Below, piece after piece: positions 1 through 12,752 of a stretch of 64,000 nucleotides of DNA (its first letter is position 1; each line of letters starts with the position of its first letter). The notes below the pieces were generated by a model, which was not told where the DNA came from, did not search any database, and worked only from the letters and a program-made list of their open reading frames with translations. Made by a program: the position numbers and the translations under genes. The DNA comes from Acanthochlamys bracteata. Taxonomy: Eukaryota; Streptophyta; Magnoliopsida; Pandanales; Velloziaceae. The stretch lies in NCBI GenBank assembly GCA_019914995.1, contig CM034135.1, positions 4,838,501 through 4,902,500 of the forward strand, written 5' to 3'.

Positions 1-543
1 GTTGGGGTTTGGTAAAGTTTAGTTTTTAGAGAAGGGAGCGTGTGAGATCTTAGCACTAATGGAGATAATTATTGAATTTGGATTTAAAGGTCTGGCTATG
101 GGTTGAATTTCTTTGGGATTTAATGCAGATTTAGCTAGTTGCTGAATGGGATTTCTTGAAATATAATTTTGATCCTAAACTGAAATTATGTCCATTTTGG
201 TCGGTACTTTTTTGTGATGACGGTCTTTAGATCTTTGTAGCTATCTCAAACTCAATTGGGCTATCACGGTAAGAGCATCAAGGATTTGAAGACAACTTGA
301 ATATATAGATGAAGAACATGAACCTTTTAGCTATAAAATTTGAAGGCCATAAGCTTTAGCTTCAACATCTGATTCTGGGTACCCACAAATTTGAACTTTT
401 GTCAAGAGAGCAGAATACAACCAAGTAACTTTGATATACATACGGGAATATTCTTTTCTCTACTTCATAGAGATCGATGTAATGCATAATTTTCATTCAG
501 GTGCGTAGTTGATGACATTTGCTTCATCTGGCACTGTTTCTAG

Positions 544-720
544 GCAGAAGTTATGCATTTAACACCTGAAGTCCCTCCAACTCAGCTTCTTTTTGGGACA
601 GATCGAAGTGCCTCTGGAATCCGCAGCTACAGATTTCATTTCAATGATTTTAAGGTTGTTATTTTCTATAAGATAAGAAAATGCTCACCATTGGAAGTTT
701 TTGCCACATTAAATTTCTAA
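544..720 (+). other. Possible terminal exon of an unrecognised gene
   Basis: A 58-codon open frame follows an intron-like acceptor (TTTCTAG at 537-543) and ends in TAA at 718-720. The translation begins AEVMHLTPEVPPTQLLFG and looks protein-like for about 37 residues before turning AT-rich. A donor-like AAG|GTTGTT occurs near 654, so the true exon may stop there. I do not recognise the protein. Upstream exons would lie outside the window. It could equally be chance coding potential in a 3' UTR. Confidence 0.2.
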
Positions 721-821
721 AACAAACACAAGCAGACGAATCAACAACGAGAAAAATATATATATATACAGAACCATACTAGTGTAAAACGATAATTACT
801 CTGCATTGCATGCTTGTATAT

Positions 822-1057
822 GACTACTTATTGAAAAAGAATTTTTTTAAAACGAAAAAAATTTTTAAATTTGTAAAATATAAATTCTACTTTTTTACTT
901 AAAAAATAATAATAATAATTAATAATAAAATTTTACTATAGAAATTTTTTTATATTTTCTAAATTAAAAAAATAAAATATTTTAGAAATTTTATTAAAAA
1001 ATATAAAATAAAAATTAGAATGAAAAAAAAAGAAAGTAATAAGCACTCCCAAACATG
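822..1057. repeat. AT-rich MITE, family A copy 1
   Basis: About 235 bp of almost pure A/T with short inverted stretches. It ends in AAGCACTCCCAAACATGC, the terminus seen in related AT-rich blocks elsewhere in this window (4995, 12753, 23207, 39318, 53301). Size, base composition and conserved termini fit a small non-autonomous DNA transposon. It lies just downstream of the RPL34 gene. Confidence 0.5.
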
Positions 1058-1343
1058 CTTATGTAATAGCCTACTACGTGTTACTATGGGCTTGTCACAG
1101 AGTTTAACCATCAACTATCATATTCCGGCACACAATACTTAAAAATAAGAAAAATACGACAAGCCAAAGAATCTCAACACCAGGAGGCCAAGCGCAAGGA
1201 AATTTTCCAATTGCCTTTCACGCTATCACATGAAAAAGAGAGGATATATGACAATCTCTTCATCCAAAATAAATATCTGAGCGACCAAAAACAAGAAATG
1301 AGTTATACAAGTTGCAACCTAATGATGAAACAAATAGTTACAA

Positions 1344-4028
1344 TCAAGCCCATTTGCCATTGTTTGGATTTGACTTGGTGCAGAGAACTTTCCTTCCTTT
1401 GGCACGTCTTCGTTTCAGCACAGCTCGTCCACTTGTTGTCATCATCCGTCTACGAAAGCCATGAGTCCTCGCAAGTGACTTACGAGATCTTGACCTTTTA
1501 GTCAAGCAAAGTGCAGCCTTCCCCGCTCTGACGACAAGACCACATCTCCTATCTCTTATAGCATGGCTAGAACAAAAGTCGACTCCCAGAGAGAGTCCTG
1601 AATGTTTTGGTTGTGAAATTAGGACCACCGACAATGTCTATATGTAGTAACACATAAGCTTAAAAATCAGTATGATCTTTCTTACTTAATGGAGACAGTC
1701 AAAGAGTTCCATGCAGAATAAGAGAGCATGTGATACTAAAAAGCACCAGCCACAATACCATCATGCATCTGAAAAGGATAGATCTTGTGCTCTACATTAG
1801 ATCCCTCCAACAGCCATGCCATCTATAAGGGTGGTTGAGGCACCTCTTTTAGAGATGTATTGGGTAGTATTGCAATGTTAATTAATACACAAGGAGGCTA
1901 GCAAAAAATTGTACCCAGCAAATAGTGCTTGAATTAAGTTTGGACGTGCCAGTTACAACAAGCAATAATAAACATATTAATTCCGATACTCCATTCTTTA
2001 CATGGCCTTTCCCTTGGCTTCTCTTAAATATCGTGTGAATAAATAGTTCAGTTCCCTTAACAGGTAGGAATAGGACACTAAATGTCATTAATGTCATTTA
2101 CATTGCACCAAAAGAGTATATTCAACAATTAATTCTAGGACATATCCAAGTTGAGATTCAAAAAATTTATAGACGTGCTCACTGCTCACTCAATATGACT
2201 CATGACCCTGCTTTTGCTAATGGTACTTGTTGTTTGGATGCTTTGATCAAATGAGTAACTCTTTGCAACTTTAACCCCACTTGCCACAGCGTGTGCATCG
2301 GTCATAAATAAGTGATGTACACATGTTATGACTGCAGCCTGTAACAGGATTTGTCTCTCTCAACCAAGTTATAAGAGGAAAATATATTTCATGAGTCCAG
2401 TACGCGAGAACATCTAGAGACATTACAAATTAGGATCAAAATACTAGCTCGTTAAGATTATGCATGCAGGCTCAGATTGCTTATTTAGATATGCACAATG
2501 CTCCTTCTCGAACTTCCTGGATCATACATCTGGAGAAACACATAGTTTAACTAGCAATAGATCACATCTATGAGAAAGTTACTTTCAAATTCAAAAGTCT
2601 TCTTAAAACATCTGCTTCAAGTCGTATTTATAGTTGAGGCAATAGATTTCCATCTGTTATGATTGTCTTTTACCTTGCTTTAATTATAATTTCCAGTCTT
2701 CCAACTAGTACATGATTTAAACAGATTAAGTCCAAGACATTGTTTATCTAGACTAATGATGCCATACATTTATTTTGCAAGATAAAGCTTGGTTGCTGCT
2801 ATCGTTATTTCCATTGTTTTAGTTGTCAAACATAAATATGATTTAGTTAAGTAGAAATGAGCGTATTATTTTCCATAAAACTCTGATGAGAGAGTATGCT
2901 TTTAAAGGTCATTGGTGCCTATGCAATGCTCCGCAAACTACATGGGTTGGGATATTCTCACAAGTCAAAACCAAGATTAATGAACAGGGGTTACGATGAT
3001 AATTGCTACTGTACTCTTGCATAATAAGACGACAACTCTTAAATTTTTCGTCTTAACTTGAGGAAATAGGAAATGCCAAATAGTTTTCTTTAGCTATTAT
3101 AATCTCACAAACTAAGGAGCTCACTATACTATCAAAGGAACAAGCTCACTCCATTGAAAGATAGTTGGAGTAATGGGTTCTTAACCAGGTAATTAAGCAC
3201 AAAGGAAATGCTACATAGTGTTAAATAAAAAAGAAACCCAATACTGATTGTGATTTTGTTATCACAGCCACCTAGTTCTCTCATGGGCATGCTTACACTG
3301 AAAAGCAATTTCCAAGCAGAAACTTCACTTTCCAGAAAACATAAAAGCTTACCTAATAAACGATGAAATGTCTGAAATAAGTTGACAAATGTTCAGAAAA
3401 GTACTCTTCTACTTTTGTTTTAAAACAAATTTCGAAATTAACTGAAAATTTAACCGATTTCCTTTTTCACAGACACCTACATTCTAAAGAAAATACTTGC
3501 TTAAGCAGCAAAGGATTTCTCTGCCCAACATTTAAATGACGCGTTGCAACAAAATGTTGCAGTCATGAGATGACTGATAAAAGTCCTGAGCTAGGTTCAA
3601 TACCAGTTTGCTTTTAGATAAACACTCATGTATTTTCTTCTAAAATAACTTCAATTAGCCTAATCCCTACTCAATTAACCAGAGATCCTAATCTAAAAGC
3701 TCTCATCTTCACCAAAAAACCAATTTTCTACAAAATTTCAAATCAATGGTAAAATTCTTAAACTGAAACAAGAAAGAAAGCATACATGAAAAGCTCGATA
3801 ATGAATGTTGTTTAGCTGTAGCTCACCTGAAAGAGAAGAGGAAGGGAAGGAGAGAGAAGAATCCGAAGGAGCGATGAAGCACGAGTGGAGCAACGGCGAA
3901 GGAAAGCGAGAGGAACGCTTCGAGAAGCTCAGGCAGCTGCCACTGCTGCTGCGGCTAGCTCTACCGCCAGTGAGGAGAGCGAGGGAAGCAACGGCCGGTG
4001 CTGACAACAGCGATAGAGTCGTCGACAT
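1344..4028 (-). CDS. RPL34: Plastid ribosomal protein bL34, nuclear-encoded, two exons
   Basis: A component of the chloroplast 50S ribosomal subunit. Exon 1 is 3827-4028 and starts with ATG at 4028; it encodes a Ser-rich, acid-poor chloroplast transit peptide ([20 protein letters not shown]...). Its donor is CAG|GTGAGC. Exon 2 is 1344-1597, after acceptor ATTCAG. The split Gly codon joins in frame and gives about 151 residues. Exon 2 carries the bL34 signature: [19 protein letters not shown] followed by [16 protein letters not shown]. The residues before it (LSLGVDF..., then [11 protein letters not shown]) resemble the mature N-terminus of plant plastid L34. The intron is about 2.2 kb, long for this family, and I see no other gene in it. 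An open frame continues 12 codons upstream of the acceptor, but it starts at TTG and lacks any transit peptide, so the spliced model is preferred. Confidence 0.9.
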
Positions 4029-4994
4029 TGTTGTTCTTTCTATCTTCTCGGTGCCCGCGTGCGCGCGAGAGAGGAAAACAAGATTAGAAAAACATTGAAG
4101 CCAGCCTTATCGTGATTGTCGTGATAAGGTACACGAGCAACCGGCGACAAGGCCAGAATGGTTCAAAGCAACAGACTGGCCTGGCCCATGCGATATTGTA
4201 ATTTGGGCTGATTATGGTTCCGAATAGAGGGCTGAATTAAAGTATAGGCAAACAGCTGTAACATCGGTCGATCATGTACCAAGCGGAAATGTAACTAGAG
4301 CGAGGTCGCCAGAAAAATAAATATTTAAAAATTTTCTCTTACATTCATTCAACTTCTAATATAAAAATTTCTAACAAGGAATAACACTCTGATTTTGGAA
4401 AACCAAGAGGGAAGTAAGACAAATTGGCGGTGCGTGCACTTTTTAACCGCATAAACTAGGAGGTTTGAGTTTGGAAAAGCAAAAAGTGCAAAAACCTACT
4501 AAGACAACTCAATTCAGAAAAAATTGTAATATTTTCAAAGTTAACTACGTTGATCGACCATTTCACTTCATACGTCAAAAGAACATTACCAAAATATTAG
4601 GTTAACAAGACCAATAAAGCGGGCTACATTGGCAAACTTTAATAAGTTTTCATCCCTGAATATAAAATGGAGGATAACCAAAGTTCTAGTTATCCGAGCC
4701 TTTGGAAAACTGACTTCACAAGTGTGAAGGGCGAGAATTTGGCGCAAACAACGCCTCCCAGTTTCTCATGCATGATGCATGTTACCTGGTTGGCTCTTTC
4801 CTCCCTGTACACCAGATTCCAAAAAGTCTTTTACACCAACTCTTTAAGCTCAGACAAGATTCTCGCTCTGCGTTCCCTTCGCTTTGAATTAAAGCACAAT
4901 TCATTTCAATCTCTCTATCTCACCAATCACATCTAACCTAATCACCGAACTATATATTTTTAATGTAAACCTCTCAACGTAATGTTCTTATTAA
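4029..4994. other. Intergenic region, RPL34 promoter side
   Basis: This is the 5' flank of RPL34 and is partly GC-richer near 4020-4150. The frames here have no recognisable family similarity. I see no gene, RNA gene or transposon. Confidence 0.5.
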
Positions 4995-5240
4995 GAGCAT
5001 GTTCGGAGAACTTTTTATTTTATTTTATTTAAATTTTTTATTTTATATTTTAATAAAATTTTTAAAATATTTTATATAAATTTTTTTAAAATTTTTAAAA
5101 TACAAAAAATATGTTATAAAATCTTATTATTAATTATTTTTATTATTTCTTTTGAAAAAATAAACTTATTTTTAAAATATTCTTAAAATATTTTATTTTC
5201 AAAAAAATTCTTTTTTAATAAGCATTTTCAGACATTATAT
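4995..5240. repeat. AT-rich MITE, family A copy 2
   Basis: It begins GAGCATGTTCGGAGAACTTT and ends near AATAAGCATTTTCAGACA, so the two ends are approximate inverted repeats (GTTCGGAGAAC.. versus ..GCATTTTCAGAC). The interior is A/T homopolymer-rich and matches copy 1 in length and style. AT-rich sequence without further features continues to about 5640. Confidence 0.5.
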
Positions 5241-5905
5241 AAATATGTGTTACCATTAGACTGTCAAATTTGTTTTAAAGATCAAAATTATTACAGTTTA
5301 CTCATTACGTTAATCTAATAAGATATAAACTATTTTATAATTTTAAATAATAAATAAGAGTATATTTAATTGTCACTAATTTTTTTATTCAAATTTTAAA
5401 TTTAATATTCACATATTTTAATTACCATTTCAAATTTTATTTTTATATTCATATTAAAATTTATTTCTATTAAAATTTTATTTTAAATTAAAATTTTAAA
5501 TTTTATTTAACATATTTTAATTATTATTTTGAATTTTACTTTCATCAATATATTTTTTTAAGTTTAATTTTAAAAGTTTCATGGAAACACGTACTTAAAT
5601 ATGAAACAAAGTATACTATACGTTTATTTAATTGTTACCTAAATAACAGAACCGGTCATACTTACATTGAACCAGATATAAATATAATAAGATTGGTTTA
5701 GATTGAACCACGAACTAAAGTGTGCAGACAAGACTAATTAGGCTATCATGCAATAAATAGTAAATGAAGTACTGTGCAGACAAGACTAACTAGATGACGA
5801 ATATATAGTGAAACCTCCTAGAAGTAAATGACGCACTGCGCCAGGAATAAAGTAGAGAACACCTGACTGACTGACGCTCTGTTTCCACTCCATCGCCGGT
5901 CGGCA

Positions 5906-7153
5906 ATGGCGGAGCACTGCACCGTCCGCCGCCTCTCGTGGTTCGTCAAATCCTGCATCCGCGATGACGCTGAAGATTCCCTAATAGTCACACACCGCCG
6001 TCCTGCAGCCTCTGCTGGAGCAATGCCACAGTCGTCAGCGGTGTCGCCACTCAACTCTCTTCCTGACGACCTTCTTCTCGAATGCATCGCACGCGTTCCG
6101 ATCTCAACTCTCCCTTCTTTAATACGTGTTTCCCGCCGGTTTGCCGCCGCCGTTGACTCACCAGTGTTCCTTACCCTCCGTCGATGTCACGGTCTCCTGC
6201 AGCACACTCTCCACGTCCTCTCTGTCTCTCTCAACGATCCTTGCCCTATTCTTCTTTCAGCTTCTCTTTCCGTCATTTCACCGAACAGTAAATGGGCGGA
6301 GCTCGCGATCCCGTTCTGTTTCTCTTCTGATCAATCCGTAACTCACGAAATCTCTTTCTCTCACGCGAGAGTTGTATCTCTCGGCCGGTTCATCTACCTT
6401 ATAGGTCGGGGTGCCATGTTACGCTACGACACGTGGACACGCGCAGTTGTATCACGCGCTCCGACACTTTACCAGCGCAAAAAATTCGCCGCCTCTGCTA
6501 TTGCCGGTAAAATCTACGTCGCGGGAGGATCTTCTCATACCTCCGCCGTTGAGGAATATAACCCTGACAAAGATTCCTGGAGCGCCGTAGCTGAATCGCC
6601 ACGCCGCCGCTACGGTTGCGTCGGTGCCGGCGCCGCCGGAATACTTCATATCGCAGGCGGACTCCGCGTGGGCGGCGGTGGCGGAGAAGCAGATGCGGGA
6701 AGATTAGAGCCGCACGTGTGGGCGGGATCAATGGACGGTTATGATGTAGTGTCGAAATCGTGGGTTAGTTCACTGCGATCACGTGCAACAGGCGTGCCCG
6801 GAGGCGGGTGCGTAGTTGGAGCATGTGGAGTTGGGTCGCACGTGTACGTTATGGCAAGCCACGCTGTAGAGATAACGTTCTGGCGGAGAGGAGCCGGTGG
6901 CGGGAGTGAGTGGACCCGACTTGAACCGCCTCCGGTTCGTTTGAGTCTGACCTCTCTCAGTGGGCCGGTCCGGTTCAACTGCTGCGCTGCAGGGGAAACA
7001 CGAATTATGGCGCTCGCTCAAGTTCCTTCGTCGAACGTCGCAGGAAACAATGCGGTAATGCTGGATTATGATATCGTTACTGGCGCGTGGAGCCGTGGGC
7101 CAGCCCTTCCTGCTGGATTTAAGCGCGCGGCAGTGGCATGTGTAGAATGCTAG
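5906..7153 (+). CDS. F-box/kelch-repeat protein
   Basis: Probably the substrate-recognition subunit of an SCF (SKP1-cullin-F-box) ubiquitin ligase. Intronless, 415 residues. The F-box is at about residues 48-90 (LNSLPDDLLLECIARVP then LIRVSRRFAAAVDSP). Kelch-type beta-propeller blades follow from about 155. The clearest is residues 201-230 (GKIYVAGGS, then EEYNPDKDSWSAVA), the next about 244-290 (GILHIAGG, then YDVVSKSWVS), and others are degenerate. A Gly-rich insertion (GGGGG at about 256-260) interrupts the third blade. The first 47 residues are less conserved in style, and a second ATG at residue 40 could be an alternative start. The GC-rich coding sequence contrasts with the AT-rich flanks. 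The family is large in plants and the substrate cannot be inferred. Overlapping open frames on both strands are shadows caused by the GC-rich composition. Confidence 0.88.
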   Translation: MAEHCTVRRLSWFVKSCIRDDAEDSLIVTHRRPAASAGAMPQSSAVSPLNSLPDDLLLECIARVPISTLPSLIRVSRRFAAAVDSPVFLTLRRCHGLLQHTLHVLSVSLNDPCPILLSASLSVISPNSKWAELAIPFCFSSDQSVTHEISFSHARVVSLGRFIYLIGRGAMLRYDTWTRAVVSRAPTLYQRKKFAASAIAGKIYVAGGSSHTSAVEEYNPDKDSWSAVAESPRRRYGCVGAGAAGILHIAGGLRVGGGGGEADAGRLEPHVWAGSMDGYDVVSKSWVSSLRSRATGVPGGGCVVGACGVGSHVYVMASHAVEITFWRRGAGGGSEWTRLEPPPVRLSLTSLSGPVRFNCCAAGETRIMALAQVPSSNVAGNNAVMLDYDIVTGAWSRGPALPAGFKRAAVACVEC

Positions 7154-7559
7154 CAATGGTTTTAGGCCTGAAATTGAAATTTGCTTTGGGTGATTGAACC
7201 AAGTGACGATGATACACTAATGATGTTAATGGAAGACGTATATTATAAGAAGAGATATTGAGTTGAGTTAGAGTGTAGTATTTGGTAATAAGATGTATTG
7301 TTCCACACATTACTACATCAGAATCTTGATTAGAGGTTTTGACAATTATATGATAGCGAGTAAACAGGATTCGTCTTCGGCAACAGTTGGAGTGTTTTTT
7401 TTATTTAAATTAGCCGCAAATACTTGGAATTTGAGATTGCATCAATTTGAGAACATTGGTCACAATTGGTTTGTGGAAACAGGAAGTAATGACGATGAAT
7501 ACAAGGTGAATTAGGTAGCTCAATAGGACGTAATAGCTGCTGAAATTGTGAACGGTAGT

Positions 7560-8340
7560 AATATATGATTCGATCCGAAAATACAATCTAAAATCGACTC
7601 ATTTAATTAAAGTTAAAGTTAAAAAATTTGATCCGTATAAATATATGAATTGGGTTGAACGAATTTAATTCGGTTATTAAATAGATCGATCCGAATTAAT
7701 TTGAAATTGATCTACCAATCCGAATTGTTATCTCATGAAGAAAAAACATTTTATTTTTCCTTTCCGTTTATAAAAATATTAGCAATAAAAATAATCAATA
7801 ATAGTAATTTATAAATTATTAAATTATATAGTATTTATAATTAATTATTATTTTTATATTTTAGTAAAATAGTACAAGATGAGAATTATAATATTATCGA
7901 AAGTATTATTATGTATGTATTTCTATATGACAAATTTAGATTTTGTATACAAATTTTTATCAAAATTATTAATATGTATTTTATAATCAAAAAATTTCAG
8001 CTGTCATCACATATTTCTTAAAAATAAAAATAATATTTTTTGAATATTTTAAGGACCGATGAAGATATTAAAAAAAGTATATTTTGATGGGTATTCACGA
8101 TATCTCATCATTAAAAATATCGTGCATTTTTATTACAACTTATATTATAAATTCGCTGAAGTTTAAAAATATAAAATTAATAATTAATAATTTTAATTAT
8201 TAAATAGATCGACTCGAATTTGATTCGGTTATTAATAGGTTGTGTTATAATTGACAATTTTAATTCGTATAAATTTATATGTTAGATTATAGTTAAATAA
8301 ATTTGATCCGATTATTAAATGAGTCGATTCGGAATTGATG
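7560..8340. repeat. Non-autonomous DNA element with inverted termini
   Basis: An AT-rich segment. Its left part (AAATCGACTCATTTAATTAA near 7591) is mirrored on the right by the reverse complement of TTAAATGAGTCGATTCGG (near 8313). Internal copies of TTATTAAATAGATCGA occur near 7674 and 8195. Just beyond the right end is AAATTGCCGCCCC, similar to the end of the element at 21823-22365. No coding capacity. Confidence 0.45.
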
Positions 8341-9262
8341 CAACAGCTCAAATTGCCGCCCCTACTTTATAGGTTACCAAATTTGCATCACCTAAAAATT
8401 TTCATGTTTTACGATAACATTCTACGATTCATTCCTCTCATTATCACCTGCTTTGCTTCTATTCTGTGGTTAGTATTTCGTCTTTTCTGTCGCATCTTGA
8501 GTCAGCAATTTCTAACTTCACACCTTAGTTACGTTATGCGTATATACACAGTACAATTTAGATAACCTATACTAACAAGAAACATTTTAAGAAACATTTT
8601 TTTGTTGGTGACCAAGGAAGAATTCTCATGACAGTTACGGAGGTACACCTGTCTCTTAGAACAAGAAGGTGACGTTTTACCAAAGGAGAAAGACTATAGT
8701 AGTAGATAGGCTTTGGGTATGTTACTAGGGAGATGCATCGTATAGTAGGCTCCATAATTGTCTTTCATGCATTATATATGAGAAGCGGATTTGTATTAAT
8801 TTCGTGGTGTCTGCACGTATAAAACATAAGTACCAGGTACACTTTGATATATAAGCAAATATAAAGATAGACCAAATCCATAATCAAGTTACTGTCCTCT
8901 CCTTTTACGTTCAATGCAAATCAGCGACTTTATTGCGAGCCCAATTTTCGGTACGAGTAACGCTAGTTGTCCCAAATTCCGTTGCAGTTTAGGGTAACTA
9001 CTTTGTAATTATTGGTACCAGGTTGCTCTTCAAAGGCACTCTAAGCTACCTTTTCTTTTAATTAACACTTTGAGCTGCATCTTGATACTAATTAAGAATA
9101 CCATTTATTTATGAAACATTCTATTTTCTTGAAGTTCAGCATAAGTATATGCTTCATATAATTGCCTCATAAAAAATAACTAAAAGTTATTGAATTAATA
9201 AATCCATCCGATACCTAGATAAAGCGGGAGCACAACGGTCCACTCATGTATATCTTGCGCCA
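8341..9262. other. Intergenic region upstream of PPD6
   Basis: It contains the PPD6 promoter and 5' UTR. Short open frames here resemble nothing known. I see no other gene or repeat. Confidence 0.5.
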
Positions 9263-11784
9263 ATGGCCATCACTGCTTCACTACTAATCTATTCCTCTGC
9301 CATTCTCCGGCATCAAATTCCTCCATCACTGCTCTCTAATTCTCTCCAATCTTCCTCAGTCAACACGAATGGCTCAATCAGAACTCCGAGAGATAACTAT
9401 AACGCAGTCCGTCGGAGAGATCTCTTCGGCGGCCTTGCCCTATCCTTTGTTTCGTTGAAAGAGCCACTAGAGGCTTTAGCAAGGGAAGTTGAAGTAGGTT
9501 CTTATCTTCCGCCTTCACCAGAGAATCCCGATTTTGTTCTGTTCAAGGCTACCAGTAAGGACACTCCTGCACTCAGAGCCGGTAAGTGAAATGTATATCC
9601 GCATTTGACGCGATATTTTCACGGTGTGATTACATATCTTAAGTGTTTGTCGAAATGTGACTGCGAATTTTTTATTTTTGATTGGACAGATTAGATGACG
9701 TTTGTGGAATGTAACTTCAGGCTAGTTTTCCTTTTTTTAATAACTTTAGTCTAGTTATTACAGAGAGAATGAAAATTGTTGCTTGGATTTTTGTTGTTTC
9801 TTTTTTTTAAAAATAATTTGTGGAATGTTTCTTTGCATTTCTTATGGGAAGAGAAATATCATAGTTGAATTCCTAACTGCAGACGTAAAAGTGCTATTTG
9901 AAGTTTTGCCCCCAAAAGAGAATCATTTGGTTCAATTAGCATGTGCTTTTCAAAGTAAGTTTGTGTCACGAGAGATAAGAGTTAATTGGATAATTTGACA
10001 TCATGATTTAGTATTGGTACTACAAAAAATATATGTCAAAAAATTCTAATTCCGCATGCTTAATAATAGTTCTGAATGATATTTATAAAACTTATAAATT
10101 TGAGACTGCTGTCTGAAGTAAACAATTCGGTTTCTTTGCTTCTTGGTCTGACATCTAAGGTTTAAATCTGAACATCGAGCAGCAAGTAGTGAGACTTTTA
10201 GCTATGTAGATAATGGTAGTAATGATCTCATATTCCAGTTTGTTTATCATGACATATTAGTACGTAGTTCTGGATCTGTTTGGGGCTTATTCTTGAGTAT
10301 GTCATTTCTCCATAATGACTTTCTTAGTTTATCTTGATGGTTGCATGCAGGAAATGTGCAACCATATCAGTTCATTCTTCCACCAACTTGGAAACAAACA
10401 CGAGTTGCCAACATCTTGTCTGGAAATTATTGCCAACCGAAGTGCGCTGAACCTTGGGTGGAGGTGAAATTTGAAGATGACAAACAGGGCAAAGTTCAGG
10501 TGGTGGCTTCTCCACTGGTCCGACTAACAAATAAACCTAATGCCACGATTAAAGATATTGGTAGTCCAGAGAAGGTGATTGCATCTCTTGGTCCATTTGT
10601 TACTGGCAACACCTACGATCCTGATGAACTCCTAGAAACATCTGTTGAGAACCGAGGTGGCCAAACGGTAATGCTCTCCTCTGTCTTCCTAATATTTAGA
10701 ATGTTGCTTTATCTTTTTCTTTTTTAAAGTATCGTTTCTTTAAATAGAACGTATAGTTTCTTTTATTATGCCCTTATATATTGCTACTTTCGGTTTTTTG
10801 GTGCATCAATCACAATTTCGTTCTGTTATCTTGCACACTTCTGACATAACTCCTAGATAAATTTATGTAGACCATGGTGTTGGGTGGATTATAGTTTTTC
10901 TTTGGTTTCGACAGTGTTCTTTTTAGCATGATGACGTTGTCTTAGTATGTTTCAATCTGACAAGTTCCTTCATTACTCAACTTTTGCATATGCCTTCAAA
11001 GTTATAGTTCATCATTTAGAGGCATTAGACAAACTCCTTTCAATGGTTATGCACCTTTTCTATTAAGTCAATATACATAACTATAGGTATCTTCTGGAAT
11101 ATAGTCCGGAACTGTTTGTATAATGACTCCTGTTATGTTGTCTGCACAAGCACTCAAGCAGAAGAAGTATTGCCTTTCTATAACAAGTTTAGTTATCTGC
11201 TTCAGTAAAAAGTGCAAGAGCTAGAAACCCTGCTTAATAATGCCTCTAATAGAGGCAGAACTTAGACTTGCCGAGGGAGGAAAGAAGTTTGATTGCAACA
11301 AAAATCAAAATACGAAGTTTCTAGGGTGTATGCTATTTTGACTACGAGTTCTTTTGCTTTCCTGGTACAAAATGGGACTGTTCTCTGTAGATACAGATCG
11401 TCAACTGCTAATTGATATCATCAAGGCTGCCAGTTGCTTTATACCAAACTTTCTCTTGTTCTTGTGGACTTCCTTTTTGGGGTTGGAATGCTTTGATTTT
11501 AAACATCATGCTAGTAGACTTGATTCTGGTTTGTTTCTTTGTTATTATTATGAATTAATTGTTCTTCGTTGATTTCGGAAGATCAACTTCCTGATATGTA
11601 ATTGTGAATGCAGTACTACAAATATGTGCTTGAAACCCCATATGCACTAACCGGAACACATAACCTAGCCAAGGCAACTGCCAAGGGAAGCACTGTGGTC
11701 CTCTTTGTAGCAAGTGCCAATGACAAGCAATGGTCGTCGTCTCAGAAAACCTTAAAAACCATTCTTGATTCTTTTGAACTATAG
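9263..11784 (+). CDS. PPD6: PsbP domain-containing protein 6, thylakoid lumen, three exons
   Basis: A lumenal paralogue of the photosystem II extrinsic protein PsbP. Its molecular role is not well defined; in Arabidopsis it is reported as a lumenal protein with a redox-active disulfide. Exons: 9263-9581 (donor CCG|GTAAGT), 10351-10667 (acceptor TGCAG, donor ACG|GTAATG) and 11614-11784 (acceptor ATGCAG, ending TTTGAACTATAG). Spliced length is 268 residues, close to the family size. Residues 1-49 are a Ser/Thr-rich transit peptide. The twin-arginine motif R50-R52 (RRRDLFGGLALSF) and a hydrophobic stretch ending ALA at 71-73 form a Tat lumen-targeting signal. The PsbP fold runs from about residue 105 to the end. 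Cys134 and Cys138 (YCQPKC) are the likely disulfide pair. It is the first member of a conserved gene block with the bZIP pseudogene and the R3H gene. Confidence 0.92.
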
Positions 11785-12752
11785 CATATTTGTTTTGAGA
11801 TCTCGAGCTAACGTCAAAGTGCACTATGTGGATAGAAGAGTTAAACAGGGAGACGACCATTACTTAGCATTCTGTTAATCTGTTACCTAAGTAAATATGT
11901 TATAGTGATTTCGGAACCTTGCAGCCTCTATAATGAATGAACGAAAGGAAACTCGCATTTATTGCTCGTCTTACTTTTCCTCCTTTAAGCACAGATATAA
12001 TAAAATCACCAAGTCTTGTTATTGCTTTCAGAAATCAGCCATTTAGACTCTTTTTGGTAAAGGGGCATAATAAAGCCTCTATTCAAGTAACAGCTTGCTT
12101 GACATGCCTTCACTTTTGCAATGAGAGTGAATGCATGCTTCATGCGCAAGGTTCTACTGCAAATTTTCAGATAAGTGGTATTTTTTCACCAAGGCTGGTG
12201 ATAGCATTTGATGACCTCAAATATCTTCACCTGCACAAGTTTCAGCTACCCGAGCTTCATTTCATAATATTGTCCAACAAGTTTATTTCTCTCTTTTCTT
12301 GTTTTTCTTCTTAACCCTTTTTGGAAATGAATGTGGAGGCGTACTTGATTCTGACTCAAGAGCTAAATAGGATAACTGTTTTCAGCTCAGGAATCCAACT
12401 GACCAGAAAGACAGAAGGTTTATGCAACTCAACCTGATGTCTAAACAGCTGGTGATATTCCTTCCGATCATGAACAGAAAGAATCTATGCTTTTATGTGG
12501 ATTTGGTAAAATTCTAACAAAAAAATCACATAGGTAGAAATCAACACTAGCTAGAATCTCAAAAACAAGAATTGATACAATAACGAGCCATCTCACATGC
12601 ATTGATAAATTCCTTGTAAAGGTATGCATGTATAAAAGTTGCATCCCAATAATGAATATAATAAAGTTCACATGTTCAATCTTTAAGTGCATTCTCATAG
12701 TATTGTCCAACATTGTCAAAGAACAAAAAGATGATGCGCGTCACACATGTAA
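11785..12752. other. Intergenic region downstream of PPD6
   Basis: It holds the PPD6 3' UTR and flanking AT-rich DNA. No frame is recognisable as a gene, and no repeat unit is evident. Confidence 0.5.

Noticed and set aside
3805-4098. Plus-strand open frame rich in Glu and Arg
   Set aside because: It is the antisense shadow of RPL34 exon 1; the minus strand has the transit peptide and spliced continuation.
6739-7156. Minus-strand open frames across the F-box/kelch gene
   Set aside because: GC-rich coding sequence leaves antisense frames open; none resembles a known protein and the plus strand has clear domains.
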